Shown piece by piece: positions 8,190 through 17,096 of a stretch of 64,000 nucleotides of DNA. A program made the translations under genes and the position numbers. This DNA is from Vibrio sinaloensis (GTDB taxonomy: Bacteria; Pseudomonadota; Gammaproteobacteria; Enterobacterales; Vibrionaceae). The stretch spans positions 2,108,001 through 2,172,000 of the forward strand of contig NZ_CP096199.1 in NCBI RefSeq assembly GCF_023195835.1. Reading direction: 5' to 3'. The notes below the pieces were generated by a model. The model had not been told where the DNA came from, made no database searches, and worked only from the letters and a program-made list of their open reading frames with translations. Position 1 is the first letter of the stretch. The number at the start of each line of letters is the position of its first letter.

Positions 8190-8966
8190 TCACTTTAAGT
8201 GATCCCAAGAAATGTTGGACACCAGTCGGCAGGTGTCGCATTTAAAGTGAAAGATATCATGTAGTGGCTGATCGAGTAGCCACTCTCCACCGCACTTAGG
8301 GCACTTTCGGGCTCTCTCATCCGCAAGGCTCTGACCGCCCACTCGGTACTGATAATAGTAAGTCGGAATCTTGGTCAGATACTCAATTCGGCCACGCAAA
8401 TCCCAACCACGCTTAAACAGCACACTGTCCGCATCACATATTTCATGCAGCGCGGCATGTTCGGCGCGACATCCGCCCGCCATCTGGATTTCATCACACG
8501 CTTGCCACTCAGTTTGCCATTTGATCACTGCCTTGTGGTCGCCGTTTAACGTCGGTTGATTGCGATACAGGGGGATAGGTAACAGGGTATCGCCACTTCG
8601 CAGTGGAGAACAAGTATGCACATAGGTGGTATAAAGCACTTGCCAGCTTGGTGACTCCTCTTCTGCTGCTTGCTCAGAGTTCAAATCACGGCCCAACAGA
8701 CGCATTTTCGGCGCGAGTAAACTGGCATCAGAGAGACGGTTCAAACATACTTTGACAAAATCGGAGTGATAATTGGGATGCAAGCTGTCTTGCTCAGGGC
8801 ACACGACCCGCACAAAAAACTCGCCTTCTCCCATCACAATCGGGAACTCACGCCCGAGCACTTGGCCGTTATACCGTAAAGCATCCATCAAGCCATTAAT
8901 CGCTTTGTCTACCGCCGAGACAGTGGTGTTGTCAAAGCATTCAAACTGCAATTCAACGACGTGCAT
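8190..8966 (-). CDS. Zinc-ribbon protein, DUF2310 family
   Basis: 258 residues ending in a four-cysteine zinc ribbon (CPKCGGEWLL...FKCDTCRLVSN, about 218-250). The long N-terminal part matches what is annotated as DUF2310 in gammaproteobacteria. The start overlaps the syd stop codon in a TAATG junction, so the pair is co-translated. No enzymatic motif is visible. Nucleic-acid or protein binding by the ribbon is only a guess. Confidence 0.75.
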   Translation of the reverse strand: MHVVELQFECFDNTTVSAVDKAINGLMDALRYNGQVLGREFPIVMGEGEFFVRVVCPEQDSLHPNYHSDFVKVCLNRLSDASLLAPKMRLLGRDLNSEQAAEEESPSWQVLYTTYVHTCSPLRSGDTLLPIPLYRNQPTLNGDHKAVIKWQTEWQACDEIQMAGGCRAEHAALHEICDADSVLFKRGWDLRGRIEYLTKIPTYYYQYRVGGQSLADERARKCPKCGGEWLLDQPLHDIFHFKCDTCRLVSNISWDHLK

Positions 8967-9514
8967 TACTCAACCACAACTTCAATTTGTGTTAAAAACT
9001 CGGCCAGATCTTGAGCCAGAATGTCGCGCTTATCGGTACCCAGACGCTCTAGAATCACGTTGCCAGTGAGGTTACAAATCGAAATGACATCCAGCTCAGT
9101 ATCGGTGGCGGCAATAAACACCGTTGGCTTTAACTTCAAACGGCGCTGAGTCACTAGATGCCCTAAGATATTTTCTTGTAAACGGACAAAATCTTCATCG
9201 CTCCACACTTGCAGAAGAGTCAACGGATTACCTTGCCAAGTGGCTTCCATATCCGCACTGTATTGGGCACCGTAAAAGGTTTTGATGTCGTCGTGCAAAG
9301 TCAGCTCAATACCGTTTTCAACATTGGTAAAATCTGCAAACACCTCTCGCGGGCACGCTTGCCACTCAACATGTTGCGCAGTTTTTCGCTCCACACATGG
9401 CGAGACCAAGTCGACCAACTCTGTGCTGGTTGGTAAGTGCCCTAACGCTTCAAGATGGGCTTGACGGTATTTTTCACTGAATGATCGCAACGCTTGTAAG
9501 GCATTATCAGCCAT
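8966..9514 (-). CDS. syd: SecY-interacting protein Syd
   Basis: 182 residues, close to the 181 of E. coli Syd. It contains the conserved [18 protein letters not shown] and the acidic-pocket region [21 protein letters not shown]...[27 protein letters not shown] segments. Syd is a cytoplasmic protein that binds SecY and monitors translocon assembly. The start at 9514 has GGAG seven bases upstream. An in-frame TTG at 9532 would only add MMLENL. It is divergent from queF, as in E. coli. Confidence 0.93.
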   Translation of the reverse strand: MADNALQALRSFSEKYRQAHLEALGHLPTSTELVDLVSPCVERKTAQHVEWQACPREVFADFTNVENGIELTLHDDIKTFYGAQYSADMEATWQGNPLTLLQVWSDEDFVRLQENILGHLVTQRRLKLKPTVFIAATDTELDVISICNLTGNVILERLGTDKRDILAQDLAEFLTQIEVVVE

Positions 9515-9596
9515 TAGATTCTCCAACATCAATATTCGCTTTTGACCGCAGGATTGCGTAAAATTCTCGCCATTCTAATAGAAAACGAACAAAAGT

Positions 9597-10442
9597 ATGA
9601 GCAAATATTCTGATGCGAAAGAGCTAACTGGCCTAACCCTTGGACAGAAGACTGAATACGCCAATCAATACGACCCGAGCTTACTGCAACCTGTACCACG
9701 CAGCCTAAATCGAGACGACTTAGAGCTGGGTGAGACGCTGCCTTTTAACGGTTGTGATATTTGGACTCTGTATGAGCTATCGTGGCTGAATAAAAAAGGA
9801 CTGCCGCAAGTGGCCGTCGGCGAAGTCTCTATCCCAGCCACCAGCGCCAACCTGATCGAATCGAAGTCATTCAAGCTCTACTTAAACAGCTTCAACCAAA
9901 CCCGTTTTGCAAGCTGGGACCAAGTTGAGCAAACTTTAATCAAAGATCTGTCTCGCTGCGCTGGAGAGAGTGTTGATGTTACGCTTCGTGGCGTAGAGGA
10001 TTACACAGATACGGTGATTGTCTCGATGGAAGGTGAGTGTATCGACAATCAAGATATCGAGATCACCAGCTACGATTTTGACCGCAATCTATTGTCTGGT
10101 GCGGCCAAAGGCGAGGTGGTGAGCGAAAGTCTGCACAGCCATTTATTGAAATCAAACTGCTTAATCACCAACCAACCGGACTGGGGCAGCGTCGAAATCC
10201 AATACACGGGCCAGCAAATAGATCGTGAAGCCCTGCTGCGCTATTTGGTCTCATTCCGTGAGCATAATGAATTTCACGAACAGTGCGTGGAGCGCATTTT
10301 CACTGACCTGATGCATTTCTGCCAACCTCAGTCGTTGACTGTATATGCCAGATACACCCGACGTGGCGGGCTAGACATCAACCCTTACCGCTCGAACATC
10401 AACCACCAGCCAAACCATAATCAACGTATGGCACGACAATAA
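9597..10442 (+). CDS. queF: NADPH-dependent 7-cyano-7-deazaguanine reductase QueF
   Basis: 281-residue long-form (YqcD-type) QueF reducing preQ0 to preQ1 in queuosine tRNA modification. Key parts are the catalytic cysteine region [14 protein letters not shown], the EIQY glutamate that binds the substrate, and the C-terminal [16 protein letters not shown] and [11 protein letters not shown] signatures. Length equals E. coli QueF (282). It is followed 12 bp later by the TPR/GGDEF-like gene. Confidence 0.97.
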   Translation: MSKYSDAKELTGLTLGQKTEYANQYDPSLLQPVPRSLNRDDLELGETLPFNGCDIWTLYELSWLNKKGLPQVAVGEVSIPATSANLIESKSFKLYLNSFNQTRFASWDQVEQTLIKDLSRCAGESVDVTLRGVEDYTDTVIVSMEGECIDNQDIEITSYDFDRNLLSGAAKGEVVSESLHSHLLKSNCLITNQPDWGSVEIQYTGQQIDREALLRYLVSFREHNEFHEQCVERIFTDLMHFCQPQSLTVYARYTRRGGLDINPYRSNINHQPNHNQRMARQ

Positions 10443-10454
10443 GGAAAGCGGTCT

Positions 10455-12725
10455 ATGGTGAATGTATGCTGGAAGCGATGGCTGTGCGCTTGGCTATTAT
10501 TGCTTGCTTTGCCGTCGATGGCCAATACCATCTACGCCTCTGCAAGTTTAAATGAAGCCAACAATTTGGTCGATGTGGTTCCCCATCAGGCGAAACAGTT
10601 AGTCAACGACTACTTAGAACAGCGCACCCTGTCTGACAATACAGAGCAAAGTCCGGCAGCGATGTCGCGCGATGATGCAGACAGCCGTATTCGCACTCCC
10701 GGTAGCACCATAGACGCTTTGCGTATTCTTGCTCAAGCCGAGTACAACTTGGGCAACACACCACAAGCCCTTAAGCACTTGCGTGACGCACGCAGTATCG
10801 CTGAACGCTACAATCTTCCTTACCTGCTGATTAGTGTCGTGTTGGAAGAGACGCAGCTGATCTGGCTGATAGACCAAGACCACAGCAAAGCGCGAACTAA
10901 ACTCAGCCAGTTAGAACAGCGCTTTGCTGCCATAGACAATCCACAACAATTGGTTCGTGGCCTTGGCTATCGAATCTTGATGTTTCAAGCGCAAATCGCC
11001 TCTCGCGAAGGCGATATCAGCCGTGCCGACCAGTTATATGCAGAGGCCAAAGCGTATGTCGATAGCACAGAATCGACCGCGATATTTATCGACTATCACA
11101 CCACAGTAGGCCAGCATCTACTGGCCAATAAACAGTACAATCGCGCCCTGTCAGAGCTTCTGATCAGCTATTGGAAAGCGATAGAAAAAGACTCCGCCAA
11201 CCAACTGGCTCAGGTAAACCGCTTGTTAGGTCAGCTCTTTTTTGAGCGTAAGGTTCTTGATAAAGCCAACAACCATTACTCTCAAGCGGCGGACTACTAC
11301 GATAATTATCAAGGTTCGCCCGCCCTTCCTCCGATTCTAAAAAGCATGGGCGACATCTACTACCAACAGGGTAAGTACAATTTAGCCTTGGTTCATTACT
11401 TCAATGCCATGGACCATGATCGGCTGCACAACAACATCGAAAATATTATCGATCTGCACATTGCACTAGCTTCTACCTACCTTAAACTGGTCAACTACCC
11501 GCTGGCTGAACAATACCTAGAGCGCGCGCAAGAGCTGCTGCAATACGCAGACATTCCACGTTCGCAATCCCACGCCCTATTACTGGAAGCTGAACTGGCC
11601 CGTTTTCAGCGCCGCCCCAAACAAGCCATTGCGGCGGCTGAACGGGCGCTGGAGATCGCGCAAAACCAGCAAGACATCAATATAGAAAAGTTCGCTTATC
11701 AACTGCTCTATTTAGGCTATGAAATGGACAACCAATACCAACGAGCTTTAGAGAGCTTAAAGCACTACAACTCGTTGGCCGCCATTGAACAGCAACAAAC
11801 CGACTTACTCAGTGAAGATGCGTTTCGTCAGCAAAAAGAGTTTGTCGAACAGACTCTACATCTAAATAGCCAGAAACAAGAACTGGATCAGACGCAAACC
11901 GACTATCGTAAGTTTCAGAATATCACTCTGACTCTGTTCATTTTATGTGCGATTCTTTTTTTGTTCCTGCTGCGCCGAGGGCACGTCATCGGCCTGCAAA
12001 ATGAAGAGCTGGATGCACTCAATGAAGATCTCTATACCCATTCTCGCTCAGGGTTAAAGAACTTACGCATGCTAAATGCCCGGCTGCCAGCCTCATTGGA
12101 AGAGAGCAATCACAAGTTTGAAAAGTGGCATGTGGGTGAGCTTATCCACGAACCACTCAACGATCGGCTACGTTTCGTCATGATTGATGTGCCCTTCTTG
12201 CGTAACATGTATCTGCAACATGGTTATCAAGAGGGACTTAAACTTGAGCGTGCGTTCGGCGATTTTCTCAAACAACGTGTTCAACACCCTGCGCGTATTT
12301 ACCACTTCTCCGATGCCAACTTGCTCTATATTGAACCCAATAGTGAGCAAAACACGCAGCCCGAGCAGTTGTTCGAAAAAATCCAACAATGGATCTTGGA
12401 GTTCGAACCGGATCGACGTATTAATCGCATCATTCGCATTGGCATGGCCGATTATCCGTTTTTGCCACGCGCCTATACCGCGGTCAATGACAAAGAACTG
12501 ATCGATGTACTCCTAATGTCGACCAGTACAGCTCGAACACTGAGTATGAAAGAGCATTCGAGCCAATGGGTCTATTTACGTGCGATTGAGAACGCCCCGG
12601 CCGCTAGTTTGGCAACCGGAAATATCCGCAAAGCATGCAAACACTCGATTAATCAGGGCTTAATTAAAGTTCACTCTTCTTTCAAGAATGAGGACAGCAT
12701 CAAAAAACTATTAAAAGATGAGTAA
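10455..12725 (+). CDS. TPR sensor with a degenerate GGDEF-like domain
   Basis: 756 residues. A signal peptide (about 1-25) is followed by periplasmic TPR helices (about 80-480, for example GDIYYQQGKYNLALVHYFNAM), one transmembrane helix (about 490-509) and a short linker to a cytoplasmic domain with the GGDEF fold. This shows as FVMIDVPFLRNMYLQHGYQEGLKLERAFGDFL, then RIYHFSDANLLYIEP, then the late IRIGMADYPF. In the position of the GGDEF signature it has FSDAN (about 618-622), and the metal-binding Asp/Asn of helix 1 are changed, so it should not make c-di-GMP. AAGGAAAG precedes the ATG. It is probably a ligand-sensing scaffold, partnered with the next gene. Confidence 0.8.
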   Translation: MVNVCWKRWLCAWLLLLALPSMANTIYASASLNEANNLVDVVPHQAKQLVNDYLEQRTLSDNTEQSPAAMSRDDADSRIRTPGSTIDALRILAQAEYNLGNTPQALKHLRDARSIAERYNLPYLLISVVLEETQLIWLIDQDHSKARTKLSQLEQRFAAIDNPQQLVRGLGYRILMFQAQIASREGDISRADQLYAEAKAYVDSTESTAIFIDYHTTVGQHLLANKQYNRALSELLISYWKAIEKDSANQLAQVNRLLGQLFFERKVLDKANNHYSQAADYYDNYQGSPALPPILKSMGDIYYQQGKYNLALVHYFNAMDHDRLHNNIENIIDLHIALASTYLKLVNYPLAEQYLERAQELLQYADIPRSQSHALLLEAELARFQRRPKQAIAAAERALEIAQNQQDINIEKFAYQLLYLGYEMDNQYQRALESLKHYNSLAAIEQQQTDLLSEDAFRQQKEFVEQTLHLNSQKQELDQTQTDYRKFQNITLTLFILCAILFLFLLRRGHVIGLQNEELDALNEDLYTHSRSGLKNLRMLNARLPASLEESNHKFEKWHVGELIHEPLNDRLRFVMIDVPFLRNMYLQHGYQEGLKLERAFGDFLKQRVQHPARIYHFSDANLLYIEPNSEQNTQPEQLFEKIQQWILEFEPDRRINRIIRIGMADYPFLPRAYTAVNDKELIDVLLMSTSTARTLSMKEHSSQWVYLRAIENAPAASLATGNIRKACKHSINQGLIKVHSSFKNEDSIKKLLKDE

Positions 12726-12824
12726 AAGCTCGGCAATCGAACTCACAAACTCGTGACGGCCTCGATTTATTTGATATTATCGACAGATTACTAAGTAGCA
12801 GTAGATTCCTCCTTAAGTTTATTC

Positions 12825-14390
12825 ATGGGCGTTCTTGAGCAAGATCTTCAGTCACAGCTTCACAAGCTGAAATCTCAATTGGAACAAGTTCGATTGACAC
12901 AGCGGGATACCTCGTTCAAATTTAAAAGAGAACAGAAGGTCCTACAGCGCATCATTGCGTCGCTAAGTAGCGCCTATAAAAGCGAAAACCCAAGATTAAA
13001 CGCAGGGTTAATAGAACTAAAGCAAGCTATCGAGCAGCAACAAGACGTCAGTACTCTCATACCAAAACTTGCGGTATTGGAGCGTTTGCTTAAACAACAA
13101 GGCTTGGCTATGGATAAACAAACAGAACATCTCGATTCTCAAATCAAGCACAGCGGCGAAACCTTATTGCGGCTGACGGGATTGCCAGCAAAAATCAAAC
13201 GCGATCTGCGTGATTTGCTGAGCTATTCTAATGGCTTAAAGCATCCTAAAGCCGAACAAGCGATGCGCCTTCTCAGCCTTTATGAACGTTCTGTTAAAAT
13301 TATCACCTCCAACCCCGAACACACCATCAATCAAATCGCCAATAGCTCTGACCGAGAACTGCTACTGAGACTGTCCGATGAACTGCAACACTTAATTACT
13401 GAACTCGACTTCGAAGGCGAATCGGGTGAGTTGCTGGCTGATATTCGTGCCAAACTGCTGATTGGCGTCAATAGCCATGTGCTACTCGAACTGACTTTAC
13501 AAACACTCAAACTGGTTATCGAGGGGACCAACTATGAGCGTAAAACCTCAGAGCAGTTCCTTGAGCAAGTCAATGCCAGCCTTTCGTCATCGCTTAAGAG
13601 TTCAGCGCAAAACGTCCAGCAATCACAAAGCTATTTTGAACATCGACAAGAGATGAATGGTGAGTTGGTTGAGCTACTTGATAGCACACAAAATAAAGTT
13701 TCGAACGCCAAATCACTCGATGAACTGAAACAGCAAGTCAATCCTCTTCTCAGTCAGATCAGTTCTCTTTCCGAGCGGCTAAAGCATGCCGAACAGCGTG
13801 AACAAGCTTTGCTCGATCGCATGAGCTACGGCAAAAACCAGCTCGAAGCCCTGTATGAAGTGACGCAAGACTATCGACGCCGCTTGGAAGATCAAGCCCA
13901 GCGAATGCTGCTCGACCCACTGACTAAAGTGTACAATCGCGCCGCATTTGGCGACCGTCTCGAACTCGAGTACAGGCGTTGGATTCGTGCCCAACACACG
14001 CTTCGAGTGGTGATTCTTGATATTGATGGTTTTAAATCCATTAACGATAGCTTTGGCTATACTGCCGGAGATAAGGCGCTTAAAATTATTGCTCGCACGA
14101 TCAAGAAACAGCTGCAAGAAACCGATACCGTCGCCCGCTTCTCTGGTGAAGAATTTATTCTGCTGCTTCCAGAAATCAGTGACAACGACGCGTTCAATGT
14201 GATTCAGACTATCCAGAAGCAAGTGGCCCAATTGCCATTTAAGTTCCGCGACCGCCATCTGAGCATCACTTTATCCGCTGCCAGTACCGCATTTAAAGAC
14301 TCCGACACACCAGAAGAGATCCTTGAACGCCTCAATCTGTGCCTAAACGAAGCCAAAGCGCTCGGTAGCAGCCAACTGGTTTGGCGCTAA
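12825..14390 (+). CDS. Cytoplasmic coiled-coil GGDEF protein with SGEEF signature
   Basis: 521 residues without a signal or membrane helix. Residues 1-360 are almost wholly alpha-helical with coiled-coil heptads (1-60, 300-360). Residues about 365-521 are a GGDEF domain: DPLTKVYNRAAF, VVILDIDGFKSINDSFGYTAGDKAL and the active-site loop RFSGEEF (440-444). The first Gly of GG(D/E)EF is Ser, and the inhibitory-site RxxD reads QETD (431-434), so product feedback at that site is lost. A domain with A/SG(D/E)EF can be active or not. The V. cholerae gene order queF...GGDEF suggests the CdgG type, from memory. Confidence 0.85.
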   Translation: MGVLEQDLQSQLHKLKSQLEQVRLTQRDTSFKFKREQKVLQRIIASLSSAYKSENPRLNAGLIELKQAIEQQQDVSTLIPKLAVLERLLKQQGLAMDKQTEHLDSQIKHSGETLLRLTGLPAKIKRDLRDLLSYSNGLKHPKAEQAMRLLSLYERSVKIITSNPEHTINQIANSSDRELLLRLSDELQHLITELDFEGESGELLADIRAKLLIGVNSHVLLELTLQTLKLVIEGTNYERKTSEQFLEQVNASLSSSLKSSAQNVQQSQSYFEHRQEMNGELVELLDSTQNKVSNAKSLDELKQQVNPLLSQISSLSERLKHAEQREQALLDRMSYGKNQLEALYEVTQDYRRRLEDQAQRMLLDPLTKVYNRAAFGDRLELEYRRWIRAQHTLRVVILDIDGFKSINDSFGYTAGDKALKIIARTIKKQLQETDTVARFSGEEFILLLPEISDNDAFNVIQTIQKQVAQLPFKFRDRHLSITLSAASTAFKDSDTPEEILERLNLCLNEAKALGSSQLVWR

Positions 14391-14483
14391 GCTCTCACAC
14401 CTCCCCTTGTTATCACTCAATCTTGCTTATTGATCTATATATATCAATCAGTTACCTTTATTATCTCGTAACAACTGCTAAAC

Positions 14484-14502
14484 TTGAGTTATGTTAACTC
14501 AA
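14484..14502. promoter_or_regulatory. Inverted repeat in the ppnN upstream region
   Basis: TTGAGTTA and TAACTCAA form perfect 8-bp arms around TGT, 82 bp before the ppnN start. A second AT-rich palindrome, ATTGATC..(TATATATA)..ATCAAT type, lies at about 14427-14450. They could be operators. No regulator can be named. Confidence 0.35.
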
Positions 14503-14583
14503 AGCTAAACAGCCAAGAGCGACGTATAACGATAATAATCACAGCGGTGAGCCAAGCTTATGCACATCGCCTAGGAGGTCTTT

Positions 14584-15942
14584 ATGATCACTCATATCAG
14601 TCCGGCTGGTAGTATGGACTTACTCTCTCAACTTGAAGTTGAGCGTCTTAAGAAAACCGCTACCAGCGACTTGTATCAGCTTTACCGAAATTGTACCCTC
14701 GCCGTGCTCAACTCAGGCGCACATACCGATAACTCCAAAGAGCTACTCGATAAATATCAAGACTTCGACGTCAATGTCATGCGCCGCGAGCGCGGAATTA
14801 AGCTTGAATTGATCAATGCCCCCGAACACGCTTTTGTCGATGGCGAAATCATCAAAGGGATTCAAGAGCACCTGTTCTCGGTACTGCGTGACATCGTGTA
14901 CGTCAACATGCATCTCGCTGACAACCAGCGCTTAAATTTAACTAACCCTGCCCATATCACTAACCTAGTATTCGGCATTTTACGCAATGCGGGTGCCCTC
15001 ACCCCAGGAATAGAACCTAACCTCGTGGTCTGCTGGGGCGGACACTCTATCAATGCCACTGAGTATCAGTACACTCGAGAAGTTGGCAATGAACTGGGTC
15101 TGCGCGAAATGAACATCTGTACTGGCTGTGGACCGGGTGCGATGGAAGGGCCAATGAAAGGCGCGGCCATCGGTCATGCCAAGCAGCGCTACTATGACCA
15201 ACGTTACCTTGGCTTAACAGAGCCATCCATTATTGCCGCTGAGCCGCCTAACCCAATCGTCAACGAGCTGGTCATCATGCCCGACATCGAAAAACGTTTG
15301 GAGGCCTTCGTGCGCATGGCTCATGGCATTGTTATTTTCCCTGGCGGCGCTGGGACGGCCGAAGAGCTGTTGTATATTCTCGGCATCATGATGCACCCAG
15401 AAAACAGAGATCAGCCGCTTAAAATCGTTTTGACCGGTCCGAAAGAGAGTGAAGAGTACTTCCGCTCGATTGACCGATTTATCGCAGACACCTTGGGTGA
15501 ACAAGCCCAGCAGCATTACCAAATCGTCATTGATGACCCAGCGAAAGTGGCGCAAATCATGAAGCAAGGCATGGTCGATATTCGTCAACATCGCAAAGAA
15601 AATGGCGATGCCTACAGCTTTAGCTGGTCGCTCAATATTGAGCCTGAGTTCCAAATGCCGTTTGAACCAACGCACGAGAATATGGCTAGCTTAGACTTGC
15701 ATTTAGATCAGCCACCAGAAGCACTGGCCGCTGCACTGCGCCGAGCCTTTTCAGGTATCGTCGCTGGTAATGTGAAGTCGGAAGGAATTTGCGAGATCGA
15801 AAAACACGGTCCATACCAACTCGATGGTGATCGCAGCTTAATGGCGAAAATGGACAAGTTACTCAAAGACTTTGTTGCTCAAGATCGTATGAAGTTACCA
15901 GGTGGTACCGCTTACGAGCCTTGTTATCAAATCAAAACCTAG
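14584..15942 (+). CDS. ppnN: Nucleotide 5'-monophosphate nucleosidase PpnN (YgdH)
   Basis: 452 residues, close to E. coli PpnN (454). The central LOG/Rossmann domain contains the glycine-rich [16 protein letters not shown] and the family signature [16 protein letters not shown]- and C-terminal extensions are those typical of PpnN and carry the (p)ppGpp-responsive part in E. coli. It cleaves the N-glycosidic bond of nucleoside 5'-monophosphates, releasing the base and ribose 5-phosphate. A very strong ribosome binding site (AGGAGGT) precedes the ATG. The surrounding order syd-queF-ppnN matches E. coli. Confidence 0.95.
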   Translation: MITHISPAGSMDLLSQLEVERLKKTATSDLYQLYRNCTLAVLNSGAHTDNSKELLDKYQDFDVNVMRRERGIKLELINAPEHAFVDGEIIKGIQEHLFSVLRDIVYVNMHLADNQRLNLTNPAHITNLVFGILRNAGALTPGIEPNLVVCWGGHSINATEYQYTREVGNELGLREMNICTGCGPGAMEGPMKGAAIGHAKQRYYDQRYLGLTEPSIIAAEPPNPIVNELVIMPDIEKRLEAFVRMAHGIVIFPGGAGTAEELLYILGIMMHPENRDQPLKIVLTGPKESEEYFRSIDRFIADTLGEQAQQHYQIVIDDPAKVAQIMKQGMVDIRQHRKENGDAYSFSWSLNIEPEFQMPFEPTHENMASLDLHLDQPPEALAAALRRAFSGIVAGNVKSEGICEIEKHGPYQLDGDRSLMAKMDKLLKDFVAQDRMKLPGGTAYEPCYQIKT

Positions 15943-15970
15943 TGATAAAACGCTGTTCATTCGATACAAT
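15942..15970 (+). promoter_or_regulatory. Candidate promoter for xni inside the ppnN terminator region
   Basis: GTGATA (15942-15947, 4/6 to -35) and TACAAT (15965-15970, 5/6 to -10) are 17 bp apart. Transcription would start about 15977, in the loop of the ppnN terminator, so the new RNA would lack the 5' arm of the hairpin and have a leader of about 26 nt. Confidence 0.45.
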
Positions 15971-15995
15971 AAGGGCTTGATGCCCTTATTTTTTT
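15968..15995 (+). terminator. ppnN intrinsic terminator
   Basis: Perfect 9-bp stem AATAAGGGC / GCCCTTATT with loop TTGAT, then a run of T. It ends only eight bases before the xni start codon. Confidence 0.85.
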
Positions 15996-16002
15996 GCTTG
16001 TT

Positions 16003-16779
16003 ATGTCTATTCACTTGGTCATTATTGACGCGTTAAATTTGATTCGCCGAGTCCACTCCGCGCAGCCTGATCCAACCGATATAGACCGTACCATCGCTAC
16101 CACTTCACGCACTCTAAATCGCATCATTAATGAAGCGCAGCCGACCCATATTATCGCGGTGTTTGATCACCACTTGCAGGAGAGAGGCTGGCGGGCTGAG
16201 ATCTTGCCCGAATACAAACAAAACCGTAAGCCAATGCCAGAGCCTTTGTTAAATGGGCTCGATGCAATTCAAGATGCGTGGTGGAAGATGGGCATCGACT
16301 CCCTGCTTTCAGATGGCGATGAAGCGGATGATTTAGTGGCCACTCTGGCTATGAAAGTCGCTAGCCACAACCAAAAGGTCACCATAGTTTCTACCGACAA
16401 AGGCTATTGCCAACTGTTGTCGCCCACTTTGCAGATCCGCGACTACTTTCAGCACCGTTGGTTAGATGAGCCTTTTATTGACAAGGAGTTTGGGGTAAAA
16501 CCGAGCCAGCTAGCAGACTATTGGGGGTTAACCGGAGTCAGTTCGAGCCAAGTGCCCGGGGTTCCCGGTATAGGGCCAAAAGCGGCCAAGGAGATCCTCA
16601 ATCAGTTTGAGGATATTGAACAGGCTTACTCCAGTGACAATTTGCCGACCAAATATCGAACCAAGTTGGACGAGCATATCGACTCAGCAAGACGTTGCAA
16701 GCAAATTGCGGCGCTCAAAACCGATATCGAGCTCGGATTTAACCTGCAAGATATCCGCTTTACCGGGGCGAATGAGTAG
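16003..16779 (+). CDS. xni: Flap endonuclease Xni (YgdG)
   Basis: 258 residues, the length of the standalone 5'-3' exonuclease family member Xni (251 in E. coli). It carries acidic metal ligands in IIDALNLIRR, AVFDHH, DGDEADDLVATLA and STDKGYCQL, and the helix-hairpin-helix GVPGIGPKAAKEIL that grips DNA. Family members cut 5' flaps, and gammaproteobacterial Xni lacks some ligands of the second metal site. The ATG at 16003 begins the conserved MSIHLVIIDALN. No ribosome binding site is evident in the T-rich stretch before it. The stop codon is followed at once by a tandem-repeat array. Confidence 0.92.
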   Translation: MSIHLVIIDALNLIRRVHSAQPDPTDIDRTIATTSRTLNRIINEAQPTHIIAVFDHHLQERGWRAEILPEYKQNRKPMPEPLLNGLDAIQDAWWKMGIDSLLSDGDEADDLVATLAMKVASHNQKVTIVSTDKGYCQLLSPTLQIRDYFQHRWLDEPFIDKEFGVKPSQLADYWGLTGVSSSQVPGVPGIGPKAAKEILNQFEDIEQAYSSDNLPTKYRTKLDEHIDSARRCKQIAALKTDIELGFNLQDIRFTGANE

Positions 16780-16780
16780 A

Positions 16781-16892
16781 GCGAGAAGCGAGAAGCGAGA
16801 AGCGAGAAGCGAGAAGCGAGAAGCGAGAAGCGAGAAGCGAGAAGCGAGAAGCGAGAAGCGAGAAGCGAGAAGCGAGAAGCGAGAAGCGAGAA
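16781..16892. repeat. Heptanucleotide tandem array, GCGAGAA x16
   Basis: Sixteen uninterrupted perfect copies of the 7-bp unit GCGAGAA (112 bp). It begins one base after the xni stop codon and ends six bases before the terminator hairpin. On the opposite strand the unit reads TTCTCGC. Such perfect short repeats normally vary in copy number by slippage. Since it lies outside the reading frame, variation would change the 3' UTR rather than Xni. Confidence 0.98.
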
Positions 16893-16898
16893 ATTCTT

Positions 16899-16928
16899 AA
16901 AGGATTGACACAGGGCGTCAATCCTTTT
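16899..16928. terminator. Terminator downstream of xni and its repeat array
   Basis: AAAGGATTGAC pairs perfectly with GTCAATCCTTT around a seven-base loop and is followed by T-rich sequence. A-rich sequence on the other side gives it some capacity in the minus direction. Confidence 0.8.
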
Positions 16929-17007
16929 CTTTTAAATTCAAACAATTAAACTTAAATATTAGCCAATACTGCCAGCAACTTTCGACTCGCTCATCACAAA
17001 CTCCTCT

Positions 17008-17085
17008 CGAAGTCCGATCTCGGAGCGAAGCGCACTAGCATCTCCAAGGACGCAGTCCGTTCTGAACTCTCGCAGGACGAAGTCC
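17008..17085. repeat. Degenerate GGACGAAGTCC-type repeats between xni and rlmM
   Basis: Three related copies stand in tandem: CGAAGTCCGATCTCGG (17008-17023), GGACGCAGTCC (17048-17058) and GGACGAAGTCC (17075-17085). The last two are 4-bp-arm palindromes, and TCTCG motifs stand beside them. I see nothing coding between 16930 and 17096. The units look like a dispersed intergenic repeat. They share the TCTCGC word with the neighbouring heptamer array, which could be chance. Confidence 0.55.
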
Positions 17086-17096
17086 GGTCTCGATTG

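Noticed and set aside
13779..14258. 159-codon minus-strand frame opposite the GGDEF gene
   Set aside because: Antisense shadow of a well-supported gene with clear motifs.
16607..16900. 97-codon plus-strand frame ending in repeated REARSEK-type residues
   Set aside because: It is the xni sequence in another frame running into the heptamer array; the repeated peptide only mirrors the DNA repeat. No ribosome binding site.
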